DNA of 64,000 nucleotides. It comes from Anthopleura xanthogrammica (taxonomy: Eukaryota; Cnidaria; Anthozoa; Actiniaria; Actiniidae). The notes under the pieces were generated by a model. That model was not told the origin of the DNA and did not search any database. It saw nothing but the letters and a program-made list of their open reading frames with translations. Of this stretch, positions 1 through 10,980 are shown piece by piece. The first letter of the stretch is position 1. Each line of letters begins with the position of its first letter. The stretch is from NCBI GenBank assembly GCA_964019055.1, contig OZ025215.1, positions 10,832,208 through 10,896,207 on the forward strand. Direction: 5' to 3'. Both the position numbers and the translations under genes were made by a program.

Positions 1-555
1 TTCTGGCATTATGCTAAGGGCTAGCTAACTGAATATAATATCAGAGTCTAGTCATCAATCTGGCTTCTGATTGGACCATGAAAAAATGTCAACAAAAAAA
101 CTCGTTCACGGTTCGAGTGCCCGCACTGTAATATATTGTTATTTTCCCTAATCACTTTCTTTTTCATATTACAACAAGAACAGAAAAGAGACAACCAATT
201 GAGACATCAATCTTAAAATTCGTACCATCACATCCCTATTATCAAATGAGTTTAGAATCAAGCACTTTTTCGTTTGAAAGAAAAGTAGAATAAGAAGCGC
301 ACGAGTTGCATATTGTTGACTGATGCATGATGGAGCTAGGAAGAATGAATACCACTTAACTTATATCCCGAGGTCATGTTCTAATGATTTTATTAAAATA
401 TTATCTTTTCCATTGAACAGATGTTTGAGTAGACTTTTCCTATTGATAAGATAGTGATAGTATAAAAGCTGTTGAATTTAAAGCCTTGGAAAAAATTGAT
501 AATCGTAAAAACAGTATTGAGGCCAAGAGGGGGAGAGGGGTTACCTAAATCTAGG
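1..555. other. non-coding, nothing recognised
   Basis: AT-rich sequence with no open reading frame, RNA gene or repeat that I can recognise. The gene it belongs to, if any, lies outside the window. Confidence 0.4.
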
Positions 556-780
556 CTTTCTTTCTTTCTTTCTTCCTTTCTTCCTTCTTCCTTCTTCCTT
601 CTTCTTTTCCTCCTCTTTTTCTTCTACTAAACCACAAGCCATTCATTCTTTCATTCATTCACTTATATATAATTTCCTTTGTCATACCATACATTCATTC
701 GTCCATTCTTTTCCTTTCATCCATCTATCCATTAAAATCGTCTATTAATTCATTTCTTTCATCCATTCATAAGATTTCAA
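556..780. repeat. simple-sequence tract (TTTC/TTCC, then ATTC/ATCC)
   Basis: A pyrimidine-rich microsatellite (TTTC and TTCC units, 556-625) grades into loose CATTCATTC and CATCCATC units up to about 780. The same CATCC type of repeat recurs in the first intron of the polo-like kinase gene (58870-59000 and 59515-59640). Confidence 0.8.
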
Positions 781-1080
781 TTCGGGTTCTCTGTGGCTAA
801 CAAACCTTACCAAAGGAAGCCCAAGAGAAAAATGAGAAATGAAGATTTCCACAGGAAGCCCAAGCAAAGAACATGTTGGTACTCGACCAGCCGCCCATTT
901 AATAAAGGGTGCCCGCATAAAAAGGGGTCTGATTATAAGATATCACTGTAAAATATATTAAAACTTCGGTTTCTGAGCCAATCAGAAATTATATTTCCAA
1001 TACATCAAAAAATGAATATTTTTTTAGAATTCATACAATCTTCCCTTTCAGAATCAGATGTTTTTCTTAATTTATCATTA

Positions 1081-1397
1081 CAGTCAAAACGGCTCAAGCG
1101 TACCCCCCTGGGCTCCATTAATGATTTCATTATTCGAATATTGAGTTGATTATTCACTCTGAGTTTTCATTAAAAAATTCGAACTCCAAGATTCACATTC
1201 ATTTCACACTAAAATCCTAAAGGATGGCCTTTCTGGGCAGTTTTTCTACCTTGGCATGGCAATTGTTGAAGAATCTAATCAAAACTCAAGTAGATAATTT
1301 ATTTTCAAATTTGGAGTCAGAGTGAATAATCAACTCAATATTCGAATAATGAAATCATTAATGGAGCCTAGGGGGTACGCTTGAACCATTTTGACTG
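1081..1397. mobile_element. TA-flanked foldback element (Tc1/mariner-type MITE)
   Basis: The outer about 80 bases of each side are inverted copies: left arm starts CAGTCAAAACGG at 1081, right arm ends in the complement at 1397. TA dinucleotides sit directly outside both ends (1079-1080 and 1398-1399), as expected of a Tc1/mariner-type target duplication. No transposase is encoded, so it is non-autonomous. Related partial ends (TACAGTCAAAAT..ACTCAAGC) occur near 33022 and 37347. Confidence 0.75.
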
Positions 1398-1484
1398 TAA
1401 TACCATTTAGGTTCTGACTATATAAGTGAATTCCTAAACTTTTTGTCTTAATCTACATGTTCCGGCGTATGAATGGTATGAAGC

Positions 1485-2070
1485 CCTTTTTACACGAACG
1501 CGGTTTTATTTGAAACCGTGTATTTTCTATTCGGTTACGTCTTGCGTTTACGTACACGACTATGGCAAGCCAAAAAGGACAAAAGTGTAAGAATAAAGAA
1601 TCACTGTACGAGAACAGAAATCACTTTATGAGGATAAAAATGAGTATACGAGAATTGGAATAAAAAATGGCTGTACGAGAAAAAGAAATCACTATATGAG
1701 AATAAAAATACCTATACGAGAATTGGAATAACAAATTACTATACGAGAAAAAGAAATCACTATATGAGAATAAAAATGACTATACGAGAATTGGAATAAA
1801 AAATGGCTGTACGAGAAAAAGAAATCACTATATGAGAATAAAAAATTCCAAGATACTGATCTTTTATTCACGAGTCAATATGTGATTTCGATCTCACTAC
1901 ACTTTTGTTCAGTTTGGTTTGCCATACATGACTTCAATGAAAACGCTGTCTGAGACTAACACTTCATACCATTCTCGTATAAACGCTCTGTTACCGTATC
2001 ATTTTCGACCCAGTTTCTTTCTCGTGAAACCGTGTTCAAATGAAACCGGGTCCGCGTAAACGGGTCCTAA
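1485..2070. mobile_element. probable non-autonomous element with internal 69-bp tandem repeat
   Basis: The edges resemble each other in inverted orientation (GCGG-TTTTATTTGAAA-CCGTGT near 1500 and its imperfect complement near 2030). The interior holds about 3.3 copies of a 69-bp unit (about 1617-1850) built from TACGAGAA and ATGAGAATAAAAA words. There is no coding capacity. The exact ends and target duplication are not clear. Confidence 0.4.
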
Positions 2071-2253
2071 ACATCTTTTGAAAACAAGATAGTAGAATAT
2101 AAAATGATATAGCAAAAATGAGCCCCGAATTGAAGCCCTACGAAAAAAATAATCGCCTTTTAAAAAATTTAAACCTTTTAAAATAAAAATAAAAATCCAG
2201 GAATTATTTTCGCAGGTTAGCTGCGGTATTGCCTTTCTTTTACAAGTTGATTA

Positions 2254-2910
2254 TTATTCTTGATATACGCCGTACATCAATGCAACAGCATAGATATCTC
2301 CTTTCATGACACTGGATGACGCAAAGTTATCAAAGTTTTCATTCCACAAACACCGGCTTGTAACCCTCAATTCCTGTCCACATACAGATCCAAAATAGAC
2401 CACACAAATCAGCTTATATCGATCATAATTCAGCCATTTTACTTTCTGCTTGATGTCCTCACATACCGAGACACTCAGAGCTTTACATTTCGTAGCTTCG
2501 TACTGGTCCATGCCTTCAACAGCTTCCTCTAAAGCACTATCCATGATCTTCTTGACAACGTGTGGCGCGAACCTCTTGTCTTCTTGCGGTTCGGTTCGGT
2601 AAGTCGGTTGGAGTGCCATCTGACGATGTAGTCCTTCCTTACCCTTTCCCATCGGTTGAAAGTCCGCATCACTCGTGATTCTTGGGCCAAAGTTTGTGGA
2701 CGTTTTTCGGGGCGAGGAGTGGAAATAAGGGTTGGACATTGAAGGTTTTCGCCTTTCTGTCTTCTGAGGACTGCCATGGAATTCAGAAGCGATCGAAGAG
2801 CTTCGTGTTCTGTCTTCTGAACCAGCTGCATTAGCAGTTGATGATTTTCTAGACCTTGAACTCTCTGATCCTGACACTGGCTTGCTAAGAACAACTTTTG
2901 GAGCATCCAT
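2254..2910 (-). CDS. Tctex1-domain protein (dynein light chain Tctex-type family), copy 1
   Basis: A single-exon gene of 218 residues, ATG at 2910. The N-terminal half (1-110) is Ser/Arg/Lys-rich and probably disordered. Residues about 112-218 form a Tctex1 domain: an amphipathic helix region (KKIMDSALEEAV), the strand RYKLICVVYFG, the typical SRCLWN motif and the final strand ending YGVYQE. Family members (DYNLT/TCTEX1D) are light chains of cytoplasmic or axonemal dynein; the N-terminally extended kind is usually linked to cilia. Three related intronless genes follow within 11 kb. Without a tree I cannot assign a DYNLT number. The stop directly after the last strand matches the usual end of the family, so the gene looks complete. 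Confidence 0.85.
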   Translation of the reverse strand: MDAPKVVLSKPVSGSESSRSRKSSTANAAGSEDRTRSSSIASEFHGSPQKTERRKPSMSNPYFHSSPRKTSTNFGPRITSDADFQPMGKGKEGLHRQMALQPTYRTEPQEDKRFAPHVVKKIMDSALEEAVEGMDQYEATKCKALSVSVCEDIKQKVKWLNYDRYKLICVVYFGSVCGQELRVTSRCLWNENFDNFASSSVMKGDIYAVALMYGVYQE

Positions 2911-4275
2911 CTTCCTCTCTCCTTCTCTCTCTAACCAAGATGTGTGGTTGAGTTTTGATTCACAATATTTTTGCCAAGTTCCTTAAACTCGTACAAACGT
3001 ATTCATCAACAAACAAATATTTCCAAAGGTCAGTACAACGCCAAGAAGTCCATTCCACGGTTTCTAAGTTTTCGTCTCCGCCTTTCAGTATTTTACGTTT
3101 ATAACGTTGCTTCGTTGAAGTTAACCAAACTTTATCCTTCAGATTGGTTTTGCAGTTCTACTAATGCGCCAAAATAGTTGTTAAAGTTACGTTGTCAAGG
3201 CAATACACAGTACACAAACTCAAACGTATTTACAATGTTATGTTGACTTAACAAAATTATTCATAAATCGATTAAGAGTTTATTCATTGATAAACAGTTA
3301 CCAAACACGTAAACCATTTTTAGTTTCGGTCCTGTGAGCGTAATCTTAAACAATTTCGACTGAGTTGCTTTGACAATGCCATATAGTTGATGACAAAAAT
3401 CAGGACAATTCAAAGGCAGGCACTGATGTAATACCGAATTATGTCGAAGTCAATTAAGGGGTTGTTCTCTAAAGTGAACTGTGGTTAAGCTAATTATAGA
3501 GCTTTAGAATTTAAACAAAGAATATTAAGTCACTCAATTTGACGTCAACCAATGAAAATCAAGTGAACAGGATGGTCTTAGAATCCTTTTTTTAAACGAC
3601 GCGAATCTGATGCATCAACGCAGCATCATCTGTTCGATTGCAATAGGCAAAGTTTATCCTTTAAAATGTTATTTTTCCAACATCTTAAGATTGCAGAGTT
3701 GTAATTCTGTTGATTAATATATAATTGAATTACAAGAAAAGTTAATAAAGTTTGAAGCCTTTAAATCTCCTTTTCTTAAAGTTTTATCCATGCAAGACAA
3801 AGGTCATTTGTAAGGTTCAAAAAATTTCTGAATTTGACATTACGTCAAAACACGATCGGGTTCCCGTCAAATTTATGCTGTACGTAAATAGACTGAATAC
3901 ATGTGTGCGTGTGTGAAGATGTGGCTTGAATGTCTATCGGAATGGTAGTACTAATGGCTAGTTATATATGACTATCAAGTAACTCTAATGAATATTAAGA
4001 GTTTACTGCATTAAGGAAAGTAATAAAGTATGTAAAGAAAATAACTGAAGGAATATAAAGTAAATTAAAGATTAAAAGAATTTATTGTCAACAAGGAATG
4101 ACATTTGTCAGAACATTTGTAAAAAGAAGACTTGTTGAGGTCAACCTTCATGAATACACCAATTAAATTGAAAACTTGACTTTTAGTATTTTTGCCAAAA
4201 GTGTAAAAAGCTCAAATTTAACCATGATAATCAAAGTTAATTAACATAGAGAAAGAACAAAGGATATACAAGAAA

Positions 4276-4310
<35 letters not shown>

Positions 4311-4937
4311 GGTCTGCAGCAGTTTAGTTGTTGTAGAATCGTCTAGTGAGCTGCAACTGAGCAACTAACAATTTCCTAGAAAAAGCTTCAAGACAAATTC
4401 CCAAAATCCATGGTTACTTTACGTGTCTCGAAAGTTTACACTTCGATATTTTAATTACAATTTGTTTGGTGATTCCCACGCAACGGAAACCGTTACTTTT
4501 CCAGAGATTAGTTTGCAAAATCCTGTTTCCTAAAACGTGCTGCATACATCATCATTAAGGCAATAGATGCTAATCTCTTGGCTTTTTCGTCTTTGTTTTC
4601 CTTGACAAAAACGTGTTGTCTTTTTATGTTGAGTCACTTTAAAGCCAGCTTTTATATTCTTAAAGTTAAGTACTTGGTGGTAATGATGTTTGTGAAACAA
4701 TAGCTGTAGTTGTGCGAAGACATGAGGGTGTCTCCCTAAGGACTTGTAATTGTAAAGGCTCGTTTTTGTCCTCAAAACTTGAGACGAAGACTTTGAAATT
4801 ACAAAACACATCAACGTTAACCAACCAAGCTAAAGTGACAACAACTGAAACCCACAGAAGTAGCAATAAGAAGTTAACTTTTCTCGAGAATTTTCTCGTA
4901 GTGAAGACTGAGAAACTGAAGATTCTAAAACTGACTT
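2911..4937. other. intergenic region between divergent Tctex1 genes
   Basis: Two kilobases separate copy 1 (minus) and copy 2 (plus), so promoters of both should lie here. I see no further gene. A (TA)n microsatellite of about 30 bp lies at 4279-4308. Short open frames in the region overlap one another on both strands and look like chance. Confidence 0.5.
4279..4308. repeat. (TA)n microsatellite
   Basis: Uninterrupted alternating TA run of about 15 units in the spacer between two divergent Tctex1 genes. Confidence 0.9.
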
Positions 4938-5483
4938 ATGGCAATGGCTGTTGTTCAGAAAAAAGGACTTTTCACCGTTGCTGGGAAGAACCAAAGAAAA
5001 AATGGCTTTCTCAATCCGAGAGAAACCCAGTTACCAAACTTGAAGCCTGAGTTAGAATCAAGAGAAACCGACGTGCCTTCTGACGCCTATAATAATATAA
5101 CAGAAACATACCAAGTTGGAAGAAAAGTCATTTACCAAAACACCTACAAGACCTCACCAGATAAACGTTTCCCAGTGAAGGAGGTTGAAAAAATAATACA
5201 CGACGTTCTAGAAGAAAACTTTTCTGGAGAAAAATACGACTCAGAAAAATGCCGTGAGAAGAGCAAAAAAGTGTCACAAATTATCAAGGAAAAGGTTAAA
5301 CAAATGAAAATACCGAGGTACAAATTGGTCACTGTGGTTCACGTTGGTGAAAACCAAGGCCAGGATGTGAAAATAGCGAGTCAGTGTTTGTGGAGCTGTG
5401 AGTTTGATAGTTCTGCTACTGCAAGCTTGATGAATCCTTATCTCTTCGCTCAAGGGACGGTTTTTGGGATTTATTTTGAGTGA
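4938..5483 (+). CDS. Tctex1-domain protein, copy 2
   Basis: A single-exon gene of 181 residues, ATG at 4938. After a short basic N-terminus, residues about 76-181 form a Tctex1 domain: FPVKEVEKIIHDVLEEN helix, RYKLVTVVHVGEN strand, SQCLWSCEFDSSA and the final strand VFGIYFE. It aligns along its whole domain with copies 1, 3 and 4 in this window, most clearly in the P/SRYK and CLW motifs. The likely role is as a dynein light chain or adaptor, probably ciliary by family analogy (inference). It is the only copy on the plus strand and converges with the ankyrin gene downstream. Confidence 0.85.
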   Translation: MAMAVVQKKGLFTVAGKNQRKNGFLNPRETQLPNLKPELESRETDVPSDAYNNITETYQVGRKVIYQNTYKTSPDKRFPVKEVEKIIHDVLEENFSGEKYDSEKCREKSKKVSQIIKEKVKQMKIPRYKLVTVVHVGENQGQDVKIASQCLWSCEFDSSATASLMNPYLFAQGTVFGIYFE

Positions 5484-6277
5484 TAATTTATTGTAAAGTA
5501 ATCTGTCCATCAGTCTGAGTTTTCTGTAAAGTATTTTGAACTAACTTTCAAGAACGAATTCACGCTACGATCTCTGAGCTGAGCCTATCTATCACCAACA
5601 ATTAATCTTATTAAGATATTATTAATATTGATATTATTACGATCTATTTATTCTCGGGATTCAAAGCAGAACTCTTGGTTACCATGTTACATGATGTAAC
5701 AAAAAAAAACCATGACAATCAATCCAAGATGGCGTTACTTTAACGCCAAGAATCGAAGAGAAAACCAGAAATATATTGTGACATAACCCATTCTAGCTTG
5801 TACTGATTGATAAATATTAATGATATTTATTATTTATAATGCGCAAGTTCCGTTCAAATATGATCAAATGCGCAAACATGATCATTATACTGGTTCATTA
5901 CATTGAATTTAAATGACAAAGTTGGGGGTACATTTTTTGCGGTTTGTTCATGTATTTTGCTCACTTAATTCCCGAATTGTCAATGCTGTCAGCGTTTGGC
6001 TTATTTATTGCTATTTATTTCATTATACGGTGTTGACCAAAGCTAGCCCTGCAGGAGAGAACATGCATGGTGCATTGTGGTCTACCTTGGGTACAAAAAT
6101 ATTTTGGTTCATCATCTTTGCCTCATATGGTGTTGTCTGTTCCCTAAACTAGACCACAATGCAACTTGTATGTAGAACTGTAAAAATACCTACGAGTTTC
6201 AACCTAGAAGAAACTAGCAAACACGATGCACACTTTTCTAAGACGCTGCCTTCTCATATAAACGTCAACTGCTTAAA
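5484..6277. other. convergent 3' spacer
   Basis: Spacer between the 3' ends of Tctex1 copy 2 and the ankyrin-repeat gene. It is AT-rich with no supported gene. A 79-codon open frame at 5913-6152 has no recognisable domain and I do not call it. Confidence 0.5.
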
Positions 6278-7780
6278 CTATATCCACCAACTCTTGGCTG
6301 AGTGCGACGAGCCATCACTTCTACAGGAGTAAGACCTTGTTCTACTTTTGGTAGATCCACACGGTGGAAAGATTTTCTCAGCACGTTCTGTCGCACCACT
6401 TTTCCTTCTAACACCAGTTAGTTTACTCATCACAACGGACGCAAACCCGGCTTTTGCGAATCTTTTGAGAATATCTTTACTACGTGGATCGGTTTCTTTA
6501 CTCAGTTCTGGTTCTGGCGTGGGAGGTGTGGCTTTGACGCGGTAGGATGATGACTGCTGATCCCCCAGGACGCGCAGGAGACTTGGAAGCTGATCATTTG
6601 TGAATGATTTTTGCCGTTTTGGTTGTGTCCAGTCAGGAACATCGTTCCTTGTGTCCATAGTATTCTCGACAGTTTGTCCATCGTAGGTTTTCCGAAGACG
6701 ACTCACGTGACTCGCATAAGCTCTTTGTGGAGCTGACACTGATCTTTTGTCTTTTCTACTTTTTAAGCGGAACCTTTGCCTGTCAGGTTCATTAACTACA
6801 GCTTTGCTTTTCAGACCTTGAGACGTGTGACCTCTAGATCTCGTATGGAAATCTTTGACTTCCGCAAGTGTTGAAGCTGCAGTGTTTCTTGCTTGAAAGT
6901 CTGTTACATCGTGGTCGCCATATTGGTGGTGCATGATGGAATTTCTTTTTCGATGGCTCTTCCTTTGATCCAATAATTTTCCACTTCTTTCATCACATTT
7001 GAACCTAGACAAGTGAAAATGATTACTTTTGGTGTGAACCAAAGGCTGGGAACTTTGTTTCCTTGTACTGTTTTGATCACCTCCATCTGCAATCACATTT
7101 TGTCCTCCAGAAGATTCAACCAAGCACCACTTTGCACTTTTTACTTGCCCAGTAAAAATTTTCAGCCCTTCTAAACTATTTTTTCGCGGAGGTAGCGAAT
7201 TGCTGTTCATGATCAATGTTGACATCTTCCACTCCTCCGCTGTCATTTTCATTTCAAAATCTCTGGCATATGGCGAAGCTTTCCCGCCCTCTAAAAGAAC
7301 ATCACAACATTCCCAAAGTCCTAACTTTGCAGCTGAAATAAGAGGAGTTTCACCTGCATTGTTCGCTTGATCCTGACCTTGAACTCTTCTTCTTACAAAT
7401 TCTCGAAGGATTATTTTTGTTATTTTTAAATCTCCAAATTTAATGGCATAAAGTAATGCAGAATTCCCTTCATTATCTTGAGCTTTAAGATCAAGGTCAT
7501 TTTCCTTGAGAATGAGTTCCACAAGCCGGTATTTCCTGTTCTTACAAGCATGCATAAGTGGTGTGAGACCTTCATTGTCGGATGTCAAAAGGCAAGCTTC
7601 GTGTCTGAGGAGCCACTTGATGATACAACAGGCTTTATGTTCATCGTCGAGAAGACACGAAACTATCAGTGCATTGTGTCCACTTTCCTTGTCCTTGTCG
7701 TTGATGTCGTAGCCTGAGGCAACTAGAAGTTTTGCCTGTTGGAATCGTTTTTCTTTTATTGCTTTCATTAGTGCTGGCAT
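6278..7780 (-). CDS. ANKRD34: ankyrin-repeat protein, ANKRD34-like
   Basis: A single-exon gene of 500 residues, ATG at 7780. Residues 1-170 hold about four ankyrin repeats, recognisable by TPLMHACKNRKYRLVELIL, SALLYAIKFGDLKITKIIL and TPLISAAKLGLWECCDVLL. The rest is basic, Ser/Arg-rich and low complexity, ending shortly after YSCRSDGSS. The arrangement (N-terminal repeats with the NALIVSC and TPLMHACKN spacing, then a long disordered basic tail, all in one coding exon) matches the ANKRD34 family of vertebrates, also single-exon and about 500 residues. Their function is poorly known; the vertebrate genes are mainly neuronal. Orthology to one member is not claimed. Ankyrin repeats bind protein partners; no enzymatic motif is visible. 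Confidence 0.8.
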   Translation of the reverse strand: MPALMKAIKEKRFQQAKLLVASGYDINDKDKESGHNALIVSCLLDDEHKACCIIKWLLRHEACLLTSDNEGLTPLMHACKNRKYRLVELILKENDLDLKAQDNEGNSALLYAIKFGDLKITKIILREFVRRRVQGQDQANNAGETPLISAAKLGLWECCDVLLEGGKASPYARDFEMKMTAEEWKMSTLIMNSNSLPPRKNSLEGLKIFTGQVKSAKWCLVESSGGQNVIADGGDQNSTRKQSSQPLVHTKSNHFHLSRFKCDERSGKLLDQRKSHRKRNSIMHHQYGDHDVTDFQARNTAASTLAEVKDFHTRSRGHTSQGLKSKAVVNEPDRQRFRLKSRKDKRSVSAPQRAYASHVSRLRKTYDGQTVENTMDTRNDVPDWTQPKRQKSFTNDQLPSLLRVLGDQQSSSYRVKATPPTPEPELSKETDPRSKDILKRFAKAGFASVVMSKLTGVRRKSGATERAEKIFPPCGSTKSRTRSYSCRSDGSSHSAKSWWI

Positions 7781-8578
7781 CCTGAAATCCCAAACTATAC
7801 CTCTTCAACTATTAGTGTCTTTTTCACAACTGCTTGCTCACCAATAACAGATGCTGTGTTCTAGCTTAAAGAACTGAAACCAAGAGGGTTATAAATGACA
7901 TTGTTGGCATTTGTAGTGTTATCCTTCAAGTCTTTAATCCATCAGCATCTTTCGGTTTCACATCGCTGTATACATAGTAGTGGCTCTTGAACTTCTATCT
8001 TTTTCTTAAAGTGCCTTTGCTTCGATCGATTGCCTTATCCTTCAGTTAGGGATTGATTCAAGCACGTTCTAATCATCTCACATCAATTATCGTTTTTGAT
8101 ATTTTTCGTCGGTCGTCCCCAAGAATCAATCATCGCAATTTCTGTTCAACTCGATAAATTCATAAACGAACTTCATAACACCTGCTTGTAGCGGTGTCCT
8201 TCACCTACACAGTTCTTTTTCCGGCTTTTGTTTTCAAGATTCCCAGGAGATAATTCAGAAAGATTACCGCTTGCATACCAGCTGCATGGGACATCCGATT
8301 ATCATGCTGTACGTTACACAAATGAAGCAACAACACTTGTTCATGCAGATAAATCAATTAGATTGAGATTTCCTTGAAACTCTTCTGTCATCTTTGTCAT
8401 GATCAGTTGATCTGGCCGTTTTCCTTGATTAACCGACTTGACAAGGGAGAAATTGAAAAGAAAGGATTTCTGTAATTTGGCAACAGCGTAAACTGTTAGC
8501 TAATTTATTCATGAATTGAGTGTTCAGGAATAATCTTTTACCTTATTGGTATCCTTTCACTACAGGTAACTTGTTAAT
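7781..8578. other. upstream region of the ankyrin gene
   Basis: Presumed promoter and 5' flank of the minus-strand ankyrin gene. AT-rich; no other gene or clear repeat seen. Confidence 0.4.
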
Positions 8579-8800
8579 TGGGTATCATGGAGATTATGAG
8601 ATGGCGGGAACATTCATCGCTTGGCCTACTGCACTAGATAACCGATGAATCCCATCGAGTTGTTTTTTTTCTTGATAATTGGTGGGTCATGGGGATCGTG
8701 AGATGGCGGGAACATTCATCGCTTGGCCTACCGCACTAGATAACCGATGAATCCCATCGAGTTTTTTTTTTCTTGATAATTGGTGGGTCATGGGGATCAG
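8579..8800. repeat. two-copy tandem repeat, unit about 112 bp
   Basis: Two near-identical head-to-tail units, each running through GAGATGGCGGGAACATTC, GCACTAGATAACCG and a run of T before CTTGATAATTGGTGGG. Differences are a few substitutions and the length of the T run. Confidence 0.85.
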
Positions 8801-8886
8801 GCAAAAACAAATTGCTTGATGTTGCACTTTTTGTGTTGAATATCTATCCCGCTGGACGCCAAAAGAGAAAAATGATATGACCATCG

Positions 8887-9500
8887 AATTAGAGTACTTC
8901 ACAGTACGTAGAACCAATCAGAAACTGAGATGATGTACACCATCCAGTCACAATGCTTCACGATACGTAGAGCCAATCAGAAACCGAGATGATGTACACC
9001 ATCCAATCACAATACTTCACGATACGTAGAGCCAATCAGAAACCGAGATGATGTACACCATCCAATCACAATACTTCACGATACGTAGAGCCAATCAGAA
9101 ACCGAGATGATGTACACCATCCAATCACAATACTTCAAGTACGTAGAGCCAATCAGAAACTGAGATGATGTACACCATCCAATCACAATACTTCACGATA
9201 CGTAGAGCCAATCAGAAACCGAGATGTTGTACACCATCCAATCACAATACTTCACGATACGTAGAGCCAATCAGAAATTGAGATGATGTACACCATCCAA
9301 TCACAATACTTCAAGTACGTAGAGCCAATCAGAAACTAAGATGATGTACACCATCCAATCACAATACTTCACGATACGTAGAGCCAATCAGAAACTGAGA
9401 TGATGTACACCATCTAATCACAATACTTCACGATACGTGGGGCCAATCAGAAATCGAGAAAATGTTCACCATCCAATCACAATACTTTACTAAAAAACCA
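8887..9500. repeat. 59-bp minisatellite, about 10 copies, two CCAAT boxes per unit
   Basis: About ten head-to-tail copies of a 59-bp unit containing TACGTAGAGCCAATCAG and CATCCAATCACAATAC. Two further degenerate units follow (to about 9575). Units differ by single substitutions and by loss of the CGA in CTTCACGATACG, so it is a true minisatellite and not an assembly loop of one unit. It lies about 1.1 kb upstream of the ankyrin gene and 0.75 kb downstream of Tctex1 copy 3. Confidence 0.9.
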
Positions 9501-9579
9501 ATATTAATCACAAACCGAGGTGCGTAGGATCCAAACATAGTGCTTCCTATACAAAGAACCAATCAGAAACCAAGAAGTT

Positions 9580-10242
9580 TTACACCATACAATGACAATG
9601 CTAAGACTCGGGCTTTTTTTACCCTAGGGGGAGGGCGAGAGGAACCCTTGCGGCCAGATAAACCGGGGTTATACGCACTCCGTCTAGATCTGCTCATACA
9701 ACTTGATCAAAAACACCGCCGTGTTGTCTGAGTGGGATAAAACGAATCTAAGTTATTAACCTGAAATAATATTAGCATTCTTCTTTTAAGTAGATAATTG
9801 ACATCCCTGGGTGTTACCAATTAAAATATAAGTTTACTATGCTAGCAAACTAATATTACACCAAATACCTGTAGTGTCATTTAGTATTTACAAAGTCAAT
9901 TCCAAATCCGTTACATCAAAAACATGCTTCCAAATCCTGTGCAGAATGTACGAAATTACCTCTCAGAGCGCTGTCAAGGATCTAATACAATATATTGAAA
10001 CAGATACTGTTTATTGGGCTACTAAACCCGGAGACAGATATTATTTTTGAGCAGTTTATTTTATTAATAGATCTCCACTTCAAGGCTCTGTAATAGATAC
10101 GATTATTAACAAACATGATCTGGCAACGAGTGATTACCTGAAGAGAAGTGTTATATCCATCACGCGAATTTTAATCATCAAATCTTATTAAACAATTAGT
10201 ATCTTTCATCAAGAACGTTCATTCACGAAGAGTTGTATCCAT
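9580..10242. other. non-coding, nothing recognised
   Basis: Spacer between the minisatellite and the 3' end of Tctex1 copy 3. No supported gene or repeat. Confidence 0.4.
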
Positions 10243-10980
10243 TCACTCGAATATGGTGGCAAATACGATCCCTGATGCAAAAACTGTGTCGTTTTTATAA
10301 GTTGCCATCGCAAAATAGTCTTCTGCAGGGGACCAGATACACTGTGTGGCTAGTTCAATTCCCTTGTCGCGGATAGCGCCTATAAAAACCAATACAGTGA
10401 CCTTATATTGGGAGTTATTCAAAGTCTTGACTCGTTTCTCGATGATTTGACTTATAACTCGGCACTTCTCTCCGCATTCACGATGATTGTATTCCATATT
10501 ACCAACATGTACCTTTAAAGTTTCACTTATTATCCCCTTTACCTTAACACAACTTATAGACTTGAAGTTCTTATCCTTCGCTGAGTATTTGTTGTTGTTT
10601 TGGTTTGGGACGGCTGTTTCGCTATTTCGTCTCGGTTCGCAAGCACTTCCTTCAGTTTTGGAATTAGAATCAACTATTCCAGTCCCATCTCCATTACACG
10701 TACTTAATCGATGCGATAATACAGTTAACACATTAGGTGATTCGTCAATAACTTCAGTTTTCTCCTCCTCTGGTTTCGACTCTGGTTCTTTGTCTTGTGT
10801 TTTGGTTGGACCATTTTGTTTTAAATCAAGCAAAACGCTGGATAAATTTGCAGCAGAGATCAGTTCACTAGCAGCGTGAGCAGTAAACGCTCGTCTTTGT
10901 AGTTTTGGACGTGTGAATACGCCAGTTGCTTTACCAAGGGCAGCCGAAAGCGGCTTCGCGAAAGTTGACTTCTCAGACAT
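10243..10980 (-). CDS. Tctex1-domain protein, copy 3
   Basis: A single-exon gene of 245 residues, ATG at 10980. The N-terminal 135 residues are polar and Lys/Glu/Ser-rich, without a known domain. Residues about 140-245 form the Tctex1 domain: CVKVKGIISETLKVH helix, SQYKVTVLVFIGA strand, ATQCIWSPAEDYFA and the closing strand FATIFE. It is the most divergent of the four copies; Ile replaces Leu in the CLW motif (CIW). A dynein light chain role is inferred from the family. Confidence 0.83.
   Translation of the reverse strand: MSEKSTFAKPLSAALGKATGVFTRPKLQRRAFTAHAASELISAANLSSVLLDLKQNGPTKTQDKEPESKPEEEKTEVIDESPNVLTVLSHRLSTCNGDGTGIVDSNSKTEGSACEPRRNSETAVPNQNNNKYSAKDKNFKSISCVKVKGIISETLKVHVGNMEYNHRECGEKCRVISQIIEKRVKTLNNSQYKVTVLVFIGAIRDKGIELATQCIWSPAEDYFAMATYKNDTVFASGIVFATIFE

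Noticed and set aside
5913..6152. Small plus-strand gene of 79 codons
   Set aside because: Hydrophobic, but has no recognisable domain, no splice context and no repeat elsewhere in the window.
8887..9500. CRISPR array
   Set aside because: Units are head-to-tail without unique spacers and the DNA is animal nuclear sequence; it is a minisatellite.
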